Shown in pieces: positions 25,785-33,913 of a stretch of DNA of 64,000 nt. Source of the stretch: Microbacterium paraoxydans (GTDB lineage Bacteria > Actinomycetota > Actinomycetes > Actinomycetales > Microbacteriaceae); NCBI RefSeq assembly GCF_900105335.1, contig NZ_LT629770.1:1054001-1118000 (forward strand), given 5' to 3'. Within the stretch, counting starts at the first letter, position 1. Each line of letters starts with the position of its first letter. A program made the translations under genes and the position numbers. The notes under the pieces are model-generated. The model searched no databases and had not been told where the DNA came from. It worked only from the letters and a program-made list of their open reading frames with translations.

Positions 25785-26417
25785 GTGACGCCCGTGCCGC
25801 AGTCCCCGTACGCGAGGGCCCTCGGCGAGCGCCTCGCCGAGCTGCACCCCCGGCTCCGGACCTACTTCCAGGCGGTCCCGGACGGGATGGTCGGCGTCGG
25901 CGAAGGCACGTTCCAGCGCGTCGGCACGCCGCGCCGCGCGCTCTGGCCGCTCCTCCGCCGCCTCGAACGGCGCGGGGTGGTCGCCGCCCGCTGGGAGCGC
26001 GACGTGCCCTTCCGCATCGAGAACCGCACCATCGCCTCCCGGGCGATCGCCGAGCGCACCTTCCGGTTCGCGACCGGGCCGTGGGTCATGCGCGACGCCG
26101 TCGCCCCGACGCGGCACGGCCGCATCGTCGACGAGCTCGGCGAGCCCGGCCTCATCGCGGCCTGCTTCGATGTCGAGCCCCGCGCGGGCGCTCTGCACCT
26201 GACCAGTCGCGCGGTGGGCATCCGCCTCGGGCGCTTCCGGCTCCGCATCCCGCGGATCGTGGCTCCCGTGGTCCGGCTCGTCGAGCGCTGGGACGACGAG
26301 GCCGGTCGCCAGCGGGTGCGCCTGACGGTCGACGCCCCGCTCCTCGGCCGCCTCTACGAGTACCGGGGCGACTTCGACTACGCCCTCGAACCCGATCGGA
26401 AGGACGACAGCGCATGA
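25785..26417 (+). CDS. DUF4166 domain protein
   Basis: The protein has 210 residues. It contains the DUF4166 pattern GMVGVGEGTFQRVGTPRRALWP, FRIENRT, and the terminal LLGRLYEYRGDFDYAL. Function is unknown; the domain is often found beside, or fused to, SDR epimerases, and here the next gene overlaps its stop (ATGA). The GTG start lies six bases after TAGGCT (25773-25778), so the mRNA is probably leaderless. No signal peptide or membrane segment is seen. Confidence 0.8.
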   Translation: MTPVPQSPYARALGERLAELHPRLRTYFQAVPDGMVGVGEGTFQRVGTPRRALWPLLRRLERRGVVAARWERDVPFRIENRTIASRAIAERTFRFATGPWVMRDAVAPTRHGRIVDELGEPGLIAACFDVEPRAGALHLTSRAVGIRLGRFRLRIPRIVAPVVRLVERWDDEAGRQRVRLTVDAPLLGRLYEYRGDFDYALEPDRKDDSA

Positions 26418-27400
26418 GCACGGACCGGGCGGTCATCGGCGGGGCCACAGGGTTCATGGGGCGATTCCTCACGGCACGACTCCGGGATGCCGGGCGCGAG
26501 GTCGTCACGATCTCCCGCTCGGGAAGCGACCTCACCTGGAGCGATCAGGACGGCATCGACGCCGCTGTCGACGGGGCCTCGCTCGTGGTCGGCCTCGCGG
26601 GAAAGAGCGTGAACTGTCGCTACACGCCACGCAACCGTGCCGAGATCTTCCGCTCCCGCCTGGACACGACCGCGGCCCTGAGCCGCGCCATCTCCCGCGC
26701 GGCCACCCCGCCGCCGCTGTGGATCAACTCCTCGACGGCCACGATCTACCGGCACGCGGAAGACCGGCCGATGACGGAGTCCTCCGGCGAGATCGGCACC
26801 GGCTTCTCGGTCGAGGTCGCCAAGGCGTGGGAGCGTGCCCTCTTCGCCGACGCGCTCCCCGGCACCCGCCGCGTGGCCCTCCGCACCGCCATCGTCCTCG
26901 GCGACGGCGGTGTGCTGGAACCGCTGCGCACGCTCGCGCGGCGGGGGCTCGGCGGCCCGCAGTACGACGGGTTCTGGCCGGTCGGTCCCGCGCGCCGCGC
27001 CGCCGGTACCGCACACCTCCCCGGCGCCCGTCGCGGTCGGCAGCGCTTCAGCTGGATCCACATCGAGGATGTGGCGCGCATTATCGAGTTCCTCGAACGG
27101 ACCCCCGCTCTGGACGGGCCGGTCAACGCCGCCTCGCCGCACCCCGTCGACAACGCCACCTTCATGGCCACCGTGCGCCGCGTGCTGGGGGCGAAGGTCG
27201 GTCCGCCGATGCCGCGCTGGATGCTCGAGCTCGGCGCCATCGGCATCCGTACCGAGACCGAGCTCGTGCTCAAGAGCCGGTGGGTCCTCCCCGAGAAGCT
27301 CACCGCCGCCGGCTTCACCTTCCGCTACCCGGACCTCGAGGAGGCCGTCTGTGCCTCGTTCGCCGCGGCGGACGCGAACGCCCGGACGCACGTGGCCTGA
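26414..27400 (+). CDS. NAD-dependent epimerase, TIGR01777/YfcH-like SDR
   Basis: The protein has 328 residues. The glycine motif is GGATGFMGRFLTARLRDAG. GLAGKSVNCRYTPRNRAEIFRSR is diagnostic of the TIGR01777 group. It is followed by SRLDTTAALSRAI, a STATIYRHA segment in place of the typical SSxxYYG, and the C-terminal DUF1731 domain (MLELGAIGIRTETELVLKSRWVLPEKL). The ATG at 26414 overlaps the stop of the DUF4166 gene. The substrate is unknown. An insertion with RRAAGTAHLPGARRGRQR before the IHIEDVA motif is unusual and basic. Confidence 0.85.
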   Translation: MSTDRAVIGGATGFMGRFLTARLRDAGREVVTISRSGSDLTWSDQDGIDAAVDGASLVVGLAGKSVNCRYTPRNRAEIFRSRLDTTAALSRAISRAATPPPLWINSSTATIYRHAEDRPMTESSGEIGTGFSVEVAKAWERALFADALPGTRRVALRTAIVLGDGGVLEPLRTLARRGLGGPQYDGFWPVGPARRAAGTAHLPGARRGRQRFSWIHIEDVARIIEFLERTPALDGPVNAASPHPVDNATFMATVRRVLGAKVGPPMPRWMLELGAIGIRTETELVLKSRWVLPEKLTAAGFTFRYPDLEEAVCASFAAADANARTHVA

Positions 27401-27422
27401 CCGCGGTCGCGCGAAGAGCCCG

Positions 27423-28367
27423 TCAAGCCGACTCCGGGAGCGCCGGGAACGTCCAGCTGCCGTCGAGCACCTCGGGGCGGGGGCGGTAGAGGCGGACGAG
27501 GTAGTTCCAGCCCTCCGTGATCGGCAGCACGTTCGGCACCCCCTCCGGATGGTCGCCGAAGCGGACGGTGATCGTGCCGTCGTCGTTGCGGACGCCGGTG
27601 ATGTCGTTGATCGTGTAGGCGTCGCGATCGTTCGGCTCGAAGAAGCCGTCCGCGTTGTACACCGAGATCGACCAGAAGCCGTCGACCGGAACCTCGCCGA
27701 CCGTGAGCTCGTACCGGCCCACCGGCAGACGGGGGTCGACGCCGATGTAGCTCGCTTCGGATGACGGCAGCCCGCCCCAGCCCGCCGCCGTGCCGATGAG
27801 GTGCCGCACCGGGTCGACCTCGCGCTCGCTGCCGAACATGCGGTCGAAGCCTCGCAGGTTCCGCGCCAGCGCGAGCAGCGCCTGGCGGGTCTCGTCGAAG
27901 CTGACGGTGTCGTAGTCCGGCATCGTGAACGGCGTGGCCGACCCGCTGTGCAGCGCGATGCGGTCCTGCAGCGCCCCCACCTCCGCCACATCCGCCGGGT
28001 CCGCGGGGTCCACGAGGATGCGGACGGCCAGCACGACGTACGGAGTCCCGAACTGCGCCACCGTCAGCGTGTGCTCGCCCGCCTCGTGGAAGATCGCATC
28101 GACGTAGTGGTGCTCGTTGACGACCATCGCCGAGAGGTAGCGGTCGCCGTGCTCCGGGATGGTGAACGTCGCGCCCTCGCTGATGTCCAGGACCGCGAAG
28201 CTGTACAGGGTGTCCCGGTTCAGCCGGATCACGGTCTGCCGGTCGATCGCGGCCGGAGCCCTGTTGTGCAGGAACCGATCCACACCCCCGGCCTCCTTCT
28301 GGAGGTCGCGCATCATGCGGTGGGTCTCGGCGAGGGCGAAGTTGTCGACGTTCACGAGGATGCTCAT
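27423..28367 (-). CDS. DUF1254/DUF1214 domain protein
   Basis: A 314-residue protein. The N-terminal DUF1254 part has VIRLNRDTLYSFAVLDISEGATFTIP and GDRYLSAMVVNEHHY. The C-terminal DUF1214 part has VPVDGFWSISVYNADGFF and NVLPITEGWNYLVRLYRP. Many family members are secreted, but this one has no signal peptide. The function is unknown. CAGGAT at 28374-28379 lies six bases before the ATG, so it is likely leaderless. It is convergent with the SDR gene, with 22 bases between them. Confidence 0.83.
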   Translation of the reverse strand: MSILVNVDNFALAETHRMMRDLQKEAGGVDRFLHNRAPAAIDRQTVIRLNRDTLYSFAVLDISEGATFTIPEHGDRYLSAMVVNEHHYVDAIFHEAGEHTLTVAQFGTPYVVLAVRILVDPADPADVAEVGALQDRIALHSGSATPFTMPDYDTVSFDETRQALLALARNLRGFDRMFGSEREVDPVRHLIGTAAGWGGLPSSEASYIGVDPRLPVGRYELTVGEVPVDGFWSISVYNADGFFEPNDRDAYTINDITGVRNDDGTITVRFGDHPEGVPNVLPITEGWNYLVRLYRPRPEVLDGSWTFPALPESA

Positions 28368-28400
28368 GACGGCATCCTGGCAGGCTGGACCGCTCGGCGG

Positions 28401-28787
28401 CTAGGACGAAGGAAGAGCGTCGTCTCCCCGCTCCCGACGCCGCTTCTCGATCTCCTCGCGGAGCCGCCACTCCTCGATCTCGCGGTCGAGGTCCGCGATC
28501 TGCTGCTCGGTGGAGCGCACGTCGACCGGCGGCGCTGAGCGTGTGACCGTGGTCGTCGGGGCGGTCGGGCGCTCGGCGCGCCGCATCCGCGGAAGAGGGA
28601 CGCCGGCGTCCCCGTACTCGCGGCCGATCGCGAACCACAGCGCGCTGCCGATCAGCGGCAGGAGGATCACGATGATGATCCAGACCATCTTCGGCAGGTA
28701 CTTCACCTGCGAGTCGTCGCGCGTGATGATGTCGATCAGGGCACCGATCATCAGCGCGATGACCAGGAGCGAGAACAGGAACGGCAT
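28401..28787 (-). CDS. PLDc_N-type small membrane protein
   Basis: The protein has 128 residues with two membrane helices: MPFLFSLLVIALMIGALID and MVWIIIVILLPLIGSALWF, joined by a short polar loop and followed by GREYG. This matches the phospholipase-D/cardiolipin-synthase N-terminal (PLDc_N) domain seen in many short actinobacterial proteins. A charged C-terminal helix follows (EQQIADLDREIEEWRLREEI, coiled-coil-like). TACCCT at 28794-28799 precedes the ATG by six bases. No enzymatic domain is present. Confidence 0.82.
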   Translation of the reverse strand: MPFLFSLLVIALMIGALIDIITRDDSQVKYLPKMVWIIIVILLPLIGSALWFAIGREYGDAGVPLPRMRRAERPTAPTTTVTRSAPPVDVRSTEQQIADLDREIEEWRLREEIEKRRRERGDDALPSS

Positions 28788-28826
28788 GGGTTCAGGGTAG
28801 ACGACGCACGGGCCGGAGCCGAGGGT

Positions 28827-29756
28827 TCACGGCAGCAGGTGTCCGGCGGCGCGGAAGAGCTCGTACCACTCCGAGCGGGTGAGCACGACGTCCACCCCGG
28901 CCGCCGCCTCCTGCACGCGGTGCGGTGTCGTCGTCCCGAGCACGACCTGCATCCCGGCGGGGTGCCGGGTGATCCAGGCGGTGGCGATCGCGGTCGGTGT
29001 CACTCCATGGACTCCGGCCAGACGCTCGATCACCGCGTTGAGTTCGGGGTAGTCCGGGTGCCCGAGGAAGACGCCGCCGCCGAAACCGCTCTGGTAGGGC
29101 GACCAGGCCTGCACGGTGATGCCATGGATCCGGCAGTAGTCCACGACGCCGCCGCCGTCGCGACCGATGCTCTGATCGTGCCCGGCCATGTTCGCGGCCA
29201 CCGGCTGCGCGATGATCGGCGCGTGCGTGAGGGACAGCTGCAGCTGGTTCGCGACCAGGGGCTGCCGCACTGCGGTCTTCAGCAGCTCGATCTGCGAGGG
29301 CGTGTGGTTGGACACCCCGAACGCCCGGACCTTGCCCGATGACTCGAGGTGGTCGAAGGCGCGGGCCACCTCTTCCGGCTCGACCAGAGCGTCCGGCCGG
29401 TGCAGCAGGAGCACATCGATGCGGTCGGTGTGGAGGGCCGCGAGCGAGCCCTCCACCTGCCCGACGATGTGGTCGTAGCAGAAATCGAACATGCCCTGCG
29501 CCGGCACGATGCCGCACTTGGTCTGCAGCACGATCTCGTCGCGCTCCGCGCCGCCGAGCTGGAGGGCATCCGCGAATCGTGCCTCGCAGTGGTGCATCCG
29601 GCCGCCGTAGATGTCCGCGTGGTCGAAGAAGTCGATCCCGGCGTCGCGTGCGGTCGTGTACAGCGCGCGGATCTGCTCGTCGTCGAGGCTGTCGATGCGC
29701 ATCATCCCGGCGATCAGGGCCGGAGCGGTCGTCGATCCGAAGGAAACGGTCTTCAT
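28827..29756 (-). CDS. Aldo/keto reductase, YdhF-like
   Basis: The protein has 309 residues. The catalytic tetrad is visible: Asp and Tyr in FFDHADIYGGRMH, Lys in IVLQTKCGI, His in VLLLHRPDALVEPEEVARAF. SWS-like VQAWSPYQSGF and VLGTTTPHRVQEA complete the fold, with GTT-xxxR marking NADPH binding. The substrate is unknown. TAGCGT at 29763-29768 is six bases before the ATG (leaderless spacing). It is encoded alone. Confidence 0.9.
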   Translation of the reverse strand: MKTVSFGSTTAPALIAGMMRIDSLDDEQIRALYTTARDAGIDFFDHADIYGGRMHHCEARFADALQLGGAERDEIVLQTKCGIVPAQGMFDFCYDHIVGQVEGSLAALHTDRIDVLLLHRPDALVEPEEVARAFDHLESSGKVRAFGVSNHTPSQIELLKTAVRQPLVANQLQLSLTHAPIIAQPVAANMAGHDQSIGRDGGGVVDYCRIHGITVQAWSPYQSGFGGGVFLGHPDYPELNAVIERLAGVHGVTPTAIATAWITRHPAGMQVVLGTTTPHRVQEAAAGVDVVLTRSEWYELFRAAGHLLP

Positions 29757-29811
29757 GCGCCCACGCTACTTCATCGCGTCCCGCCCGCCCGCGGCACGAG
29801 CGGGCCCCGCC

Positions 29812-30030
29812 TCAGGGCGCGCAGGGAAGCAGGCGCGTGACGGGGACGCCGAGGACCATCGCGATCCCCGCGACATCCTCCATCGTGAAGTCCGCGCGCT
29901 CCTCGAGGAGGTCTGCCAGGGCGGGAGGTGCGATCCCGGCCTGCTCCGAGAGGTCCATGAACGACACTCCGGCGTGCAATCGCGCCGCCTCCACCGCTGA
30001 TGCCATCAGATGACGCAATTCTGTCCCCAT
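29812..30030 (-). CDS. Small XRE-like helix-turn-helix protein
   Basis: The protein has only 72 residues. The body MDLSEQAGIAPPALADLLEE is a Cro/CI-type HTH, followed by MEDVAGIAMVLGVPVTRLL. The ATG at 30030 is chosen because TACCGT (30037-30042, minus strand) is six bases upstream. It is divergent from a second HTH gene, 94 bases away, followed by an ImmA/IrrE-type protease gene. The three look like one regulatory module (see finding). Confidence 0.72.
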   Translation of the reverse strand: MGTELRHLMASAVEAARLHAGVSFMDLSEQAGIAPPALADLLEERADFTMEDVAGIAMVLGVPVTRLLPCAP

Positions 30031-30124
30031 ACGCCTACGGTACCGCCACGCACGGACACCCACACTTCTATAACCCACCAATATGACGGCATCCTGCTGT
30101 CGGCCCGCTGCTAAGGTGAGCCGG
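30031..30124. promoter_or_regulatory. Divergent promoter region between two HTH genes
   Basis: Contains the -10 boxes TACCGT (minus, 30037-30042) and TAAGGT (plus, 30112-30117). An AT-rich core TATAACCCACCAATA (about 30069-30083) lies midway with weak dyad symmetry and stands out from the GC-rich surroundings. One or both HTH proteins probably bind here. Confidence 0.5.
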
Positions 30125-30496
30125 ATGAAGACACCAGCCGAGCAGTTCAACGAGGCGATCGGTCGTCAGATGCGGGCGGAGATCGCGGCGGCACGCAGCA
30201 GCATCGCCGCCATGGCGCGCGACGTGGGCATCGCCCGGAGCGCGCTGGACAACTACGTGACGGGCAAGCGCGCCATTCCCGTCCCTGTGGTCTACGCGGT
30301 GTGCGCCACGCTCGGGATCGAGCCGCACGTCCTCGTCGCCCGGGCCGAGGAGCGCCTGGCCGCCGACGGCATGTCGGCGATCATCACCCCCTTCCGGCGC
30401 CGCACCGATGTCGCCACCCCGCGCGACAATACCCGCGAGGTCGCCTTCGAATCCGGATCCGCCCGCGAGACGGACACCGACGACCTCTACGAGTAG
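30125..30496 (+). CDS. Helix-turn-helix (XRE-like) regulator
   Basis: The protein has 123 residues. The HTH runs through SSIAAMARDVGIARSALDNYVTGKRAIPVPVVYAVCATLG (residues about 26-65). The C-terminal half is polar and probably disordered (RRRTDVATPRDNTREV). TAAGGT at 30112-30117 lies seven bases before the ATG. The ImmA/IrrE-type protease gene follows by 24 bases, the arrangement used where a protease inactivates a partner repressor. Confidence 0.82.
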   Translation: MKTPAEQFNEAIGRQMRAEIAAARSSIAAMARDVGIARSALDNYVTGKRAIPVPVVYAVCATLGIEPHVLVARAEERLAADGMSAIITPFRRRTDVATPRDNTREVAFESGSARETDTDDLYE

Positions 30497-30520
30497 ACGA
30501 CACCGACCGGACGGAGGCCC

Positions 30521-30916
30521 ATGCAGCATCTCCTCCGTCTGGCCGACGAGCTCGGTCTCCGCGTGATCGAACGCACAGGTCCCACCCCCGGAGGCTTCCA
30601 ACCCGTCACCCGGACCATCCGGCTCGCTCCGGGGATGAGCCGGCGTACCGCGCGCAGCGTGCTCGCCCACGAACTCGGCCACGCCCACCTCGGCCATCAG
30701 CCCACACGGCAAGCCACCTTCCGCGCGCGACAGGAGCGGCAGGCCGATGAGTGGGCCGCGCGATGTCTGATCACGCCCGCGGCGTACGCAGCGGCGGAGC
30801 AGCTCCGCGGCACCCACCTGGCCAGCCTGGCGTTCGAACTCGACGTGACGATCGAGATCGTCCTCGCGTTCCAGCGTGTGCTCCTCCGGAAGAACCCGTC
30901 CGAGTCCGCCGCCTGA
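30521..30916 (+). CDS. ImmA/IrrE family metallo-endopeptidase
   Basis: The protein has 131 residues. The zinc motif is AHELGHAHLGH (HExxH near residue 50), and the second conserved segment is ERQADEWAARCLIT, whose acidic residues complete the site, as in ImmA/IrrE (COG2856). Only the catalytic domain is present. The ATG at 30521 has CGGAGGCCC upstream. It is co-oriented with the HTH gene, its probable cleavage target. In ICEBs1-like elements and Deinococcus such pairs control a stress or transfer response; no integrase is nearby. Confidence 0.87.
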   Translation: MQHLLRLADELGLRVIERTGPTPGGFQPVTRTIRLAPGMSRRTARSVLAHELGHAHLGHQPTRQATFRARQERQADEWAARCLITPAAYAAAEQLRGTHLASLAFELDVTIEIVLAFQRVLLRKNPSESAA

Positions 30917-30954
30917 TGATCGGGGACGGCGGGCGACGCTGGTTGAATGACCTC

Positions 30955-31557
30955 ATGGCCTTCCTCGTCACCCCCGCCCCCGTCACTCTCACCGGCGAGC
31001 TCGTCGAGCTCCGCCCTCTCGACCGGTCGCACGTCGACGGACTCGTCGAAGCGGTCACCGAGGGCGACCTGTGGAAGACGGCCTGGTACACCTCGGTTCC
31101 GGCGCCCGACGGCGTCGCGGCTGAGGTCGACCGCCGCCTGGGCCTCGTCGCCACCGGCGAGATGGTGCCCTTCACGGCCTTCGACACCGCCGGCCGGGTG
31201 CTGGGCCTCACGTCGTACTACGACATCGTCGCCGACGTCCCCCGACTGCACATCGGATACACCTGGAACCGCCCGTCCGCGCACGGCACGGGCACCAATG
31301 CGGAGTCGAAGCTGCTGCTCCTCCGCCACGCCTTCGAGACGCTGGGGGTGTTCCGGGTCGGGCTGACGACCCAGTGGGTGAACTTCCAGTCCCGCGCCGC
31401 GATCGAACGGCTGGGAGCGAAGCAGGACGGCGTGATGCGGGCCATGAGCCGCTACCGCAACGGCGCACTCCGCGACAGCGTGGAGTACTCCATCATCGAG
31501 CCGGAATGGCCCGCGGTGCGGGCGAACCTCGAAGCGAGGCTCGCCCGGCGACGGTGA
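30955..31557 (+). CDS. GNAT family N-acetyltransferase
   Basis: The protein has 200 residues. RimJ/RimL-like features: VELRPLDRSHVDGL at the N-terminus, GLTSYYDI, YTWNRPSAHGTGTNAESKLLLLRHAFE (acetyl-CoA pyrophosphate loop region, somewhat degenerate) and VNFQSRAAIERLGAKQDGVMR. Substrate is unknown, often a ribosomal protein N-terminus or amino acid. TTGAAT at 30943-30948 is six bases before this ATG, so 30955 is preferred over longer in-frame starts. The stop overlaps a strong hairpin shared with the convergent gene. Confidence 0.83.
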   Translation: MAFLVTPAPVTLTGELVELRPLDRSHVDGLVEAVTEGDLWKTAWYTSVPAPDGVAAEVDRRLGLVATGEMVPFTAFDTAGRVLGLTSYYDIVADVPRLHIGYTWNRPSAHGTGTNAESKLLLLRHAFETLGVFRVGLTTQWVNFQSRAAIERLGAKQDGVMRAMSRYRNGALRDSVEYSIIEPEWPAVRANLEARLARRR

Positions 31558-31579
31558 GCGCGGGGCGCCGCCCCGCGCT
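31557..31579. terminator. Bidirectional terminator hairpin between convergent genes
   Basis: Perfect ten-base arms AGCGCGGGGC (31557-31566) and GCCCCGCGCT (31570-31579) with a three-base loop. It begins on the last base of the acetyltransferase stop codon and ends just before the convergent membrane-protein stop. No T-run, as is common for actinobacterial hairpin terminators. Confidence 0.7.
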
Positions 31580-31581
31580 GG

Positions 31582-31788
31582 TCACTCGGTCGGGCTGCCG
31601 GTCCAGTTCTTGGAGCGACGCGTGGCAGAACCGCGCTGACGCATCGCGAACCCGAGAGCCAGCGAGACGAGCAGGATGCCGCCGACGAAGGTGAGCGCGG
31701 CGAGCGTGTCCGGCATCTCGTGGGCGATCCCCAGCAGCCAGAAGCCTCCGAGGAACATGATCATGAAGAAGAGGAAGCTGAGGATCAC
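31582..31788 (-). CDS. Small membrane protein (two helices), unknown
   Basis: The protein has 68 residues: a first helix MILSFLFFMIMFLGGFWLLG (GTG start read as Met), a short loop with HEMPDTL, then ALTFVGGILLVSLALGFAM, and a basic tail (RRSKNW). The GTG at 31788 has ACAGGAG six bases upstream, which decides the start. I do not recognise the family; short two-helix proteins like this are common in Microbacteriaceae. Confidence 0.65.
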   Translation of the reverse strand: MILSFLFFMIMFLGGFWLLGIAHEMPDTLAALTFVGGILLVSLALGFAMRQRGSATRRSKNWTGSPTE

Positions 31789-31876
31789 GGGATCTCCTGT
31801 CGTCGGTGCTCTACCAGGATAGCCCGGCCCCGGGAAGGCCCTGTGCCGCCGCCCGGATCTCTGGTGGAGTCGGAGC

Positions 31877-32488
31877 ATGGACACCTCCCTCACCGCCCTC
31901 GCGATCTCCTGCACCCTCAAGCCCTCCCCCGCGTCGTCGAGCTCCGATCTGCTCGCGCGTCAGCTGCTCGATGCCCTTGCCGAGCACGGGGTGACGGGTG
32001 ACCTCGTCCGTGCCGTCGACCTCGACATCCGTCCCGGCGTCGAGAAGGACATGGGCGACGGCGACCAGTGGCCCGGCCTGCGTCAGCGGGTCCTCGATGC
32101 CGACATCCTCGTCTTCGTCACGCCGACGTGGATGGGACAGCACTCGAGCGTCGCCCAGCGCGTGCTGGAGCGCCTGGACGCCGAGCTCGGCGAGACGGAC
32201 GAGCAGGGCCGCCCGATCCTCTTCGACAAGGTCGCGATCGCCGGTGTCCTCGGGAACGAGGACGGCGCGCACCACATTTCCGCGATCCTCTTCCAGGCGC
32301 TGAACGACATCGGCTACACGATCCCGGCCCAGACGTCGGTGTACTGGAACGGCGAGGCCATGCAGACCGTGGACTACAAGGACCTCGACGAGACCCCGGA
32401 AGCCGTGAGCTCCGCGATCGCGACCGCGACCCGCAACGCCGCGCACCTCGCCCAGCAGCTCACTGCGCAGGCGTACCCCGCCGAGTAG
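31877..32488 (+). CDS. NAD(P)H-dependent FMN reductase / flavodoxin-like protein
   Basis: A 203-residue flavodoxin-fold protein. AISCTLKPSPASSSSDLLARQLLDAL is a phosphate-binding opening, DADILVFVTPTWMGQHSSVAQRVLERLD is the isoalloxazine-contact segment, and KVAIAGVLGNEDGAHH follows. It probably reduces FMN or quinones with NAD(P)H. It could supply FMNH2 to the luciferase-like monooxygenases near 4 and 11 kb, but it is 20 kb away and that link is speculation. No leaderless box is seen; a weak GGAG lies upstream. Confidence 0.8.
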   Translation: MDTSLTALAISCTLKPSPASSSSDLLARQLLDALAEHGVTGDLVRAVDLDIRPGVEKDMGDGDQWPGLRQRVLDADILVFVTPTWMGQHSSVAQRVLERLDAELGETDEQGRPILFDKVAIAGVLGNEDGAHHISAILFQALNDIGYTIPAQTSVYWNGEAMQTVDYKDLDETPEAVSSAIATATRNAAHLAQQLTAQAYPAE

Positions 32489-32497
32489 CGGAGGCGC

Positions 32498-32809
32498 TCA
32501 GTCGGCGGGACCGTCGACGACCTCGTCCACGAGGCTGATGCCTCCCGACGAGCTCGCCTCGACCATGAGGGCCTGGATCCACTTCACGTTCAGCTCCGGC
32601 GTCTCCGGCTCCGAGAAGGTGAAGCGCAGCGGGATCGACGGATGCAGCCAGATCGTCGAACGTCCCGGCACGTCGCCGTCGGGGTGCTTCCAGGACAGTG
32701 TGAAGCTCTCGTTCCGGCGGAGTTTGGTCGCGATCGCGACCTTCAGATGGGCAAGGGCGCGGTCCTCGATCTGGATCTCGCTGCCGGAGCCGTACTGCAT
32801 GGTTCCCAT
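32498..32809 (-). CDS. Conserved actinobacterial protein (DUF7882-like)
   Basis: The protein has 103 residues. The opening MGTMQYGSG...IEDRALAHLKVAIATKLRRNESF is a pattern I know from a family of about 100-residue Microbacteriaceae proteins, sometimes mis-labelled ATP-dependent DNA ligase. It has no ligase motifs, and its function is unknown. TAGAGT at 32816-32821 is six bases before the ATG. It is convergent with the flavoprotein gene, nine bases between stops. Confidence 0.72.
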   Translation of the reverse strand: MGTMQYGSGSEIQIEDRALAHLKVAIATKLRRNESFTLSWKHPDGDVPGRSTIWLHPSIPLRFTFSEPETPELNVKWIQALMVEASSSGGISLVDEVVDGPAD

Positions 32810-32958
32810 CCCACGACTCTACGGCCCCGAGCGGGCGGGACGCGAGGAGCGACACTTGCGCGCGTCTCCGGTGTGCCCGTGCGGCCGAGACGGCCGGAAC
32901 CGCTCGCCGGGAGCGGCACGGAGGCGTCAGCGGAGAAGACCCGCGCTCACCGCGACGG

Positions 32959-33831
32959 TCATCCGGCTGCCCGACGCTGGAGGAGCTGGCGCACGTGCGC
33001 CTCGATCTCCGCGTCGTCGACGAAGCCCATGCGGGCGTACGGGGATTCCGCCGCTGCCGCCGATGCCGCCGGAGCTGCCGGGAGGCTGACGGGCGCTGCC
33101 GGCGCCATCTCCTCGGCGCGGGCACGGAGCGCGGCGACCCGAGCGGCCTTGCGGCGCTCCTCCTGTGCATCGATCTCGGCGCGAGCCGCCTGGGCGCGCG
33201 ATCCCGACACCGACACCATCGGCTCCGGGAGCGGACGCGGGGTCCAGGTGGCGGGCCCCTGGTCATGCAGGGTCGGAGCGACCCTCTCCGCGACGGTCTC
33301 GACGGCCGCGGGCTGCGGACGTCGGGCAGCGCGCACAGCGACCGCGGCCATCCGCTGCAGGACGATGGTGGCGATGAGGGCTGCCACCCCGCCGCTCCAG
33401 AGGAGCACCGCTCCCCCGGTGGCCAGGAGCTGCCAGATGCCGAGCCCGACAGCGACGAGGCCGAGGACGAGCGCGCCGGTCGCCGTCAGGCGCACGCGTC
33501 GGCGGGCCCGGGCGCGACGGACCACGGGATCGGCCCGCGTGGCGGCGAGTTCCTGGCGGAGGGCCTCGAGCTCCGCGGCTTCCCGCTGGGCCTGCAGCCG
33601 CTTCGCGAGCTTCTGCTGGGCCACGACGGTACGGGCATTGAGCTCCATGTGCACCTCGCTGGGCGTCTCGCTCGTCTCGGCGAGGATCCGCAGCGCCTGA
33701 TTGAGCCGCACGGCGTTCCGCTCGGCCGCGTTGTACTGGAAGCGCCCGCGCCAAGAGGGCAGCAGGTACAGCATCCACAGGAGCACGGCGACGAGCACGA
33801 TCACTCCCCCGCTCAGCACCGGCCCGTCCAT
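32959..33831 (-). CDS. Membrane protein with long cytoplasmic region
   Basis: The protein has 290 residues. An N-terminal helix (LSGGVIVLVAVLLWMLYLLPS) is followed by a basic, helical stretch (WRGRFQYNAAERNAVRLNQALRIL; coiled-coil-like QQKLAKRLQAQREAAELEALRQEL). A pair of helices around VRLTATGALVLGLVAVGLG and LLWSGGVAALIATIVL follows, then a Pro/Ala-rich disordered tail. The layout matches a conserved actinobacterial family of unknown role. TACCGT at 33838-33843 is six bases before the ATG. Confidence 0.72.
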   Translation of the reverse strand: MDGPVLSGGVIVLVAVLLWMLYLLPSWRGRFQYNAAERNAVRLNQALRILAETSETPSEVHMELNARTVVAQQKLAKRLQAQREAAELEALRQELAATRADPVVRRARARRRVRLTATGALVLGLVAVGLGIWQLLATGGAVLLWSGGVAALIATIVLQRMAAVAVRAARRPQPAAVETVAERVAPTLHDQGPATWTPRPLPEPMVSVSGSRAQAARAEIDAQEERRKAARVAALRARAEEMAPAAPVSLPAAPAASAAAAESPYARMGFVDDAEIEAHVRQLLQRRAAG

Positions 33832-33913
33832 AGGACAACGGTAACGGCGGCGGACCGGCCGCGCCGTGCAGTCGGGGCGCGTGTCGCGGCGTGTCCTTCC
33901 GCAACGGGCGATG

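Noticed and set aside
29812..30916. Prophage or ICE core
   Set aside because: HTH and ImmA/IrrE genes are suggestive, but no integrase, excisionase, structural or transfer gene, nor attachment repeat, is seen on either side.
31877..32488. Dedicated flavin reductase for the LLM monooxygenases at 4 and 11 kb
   Set aside because: Plausible chemistry, but the gene is 20 kb away, separately transcribed, and the reductase family is too broad to claim a link.
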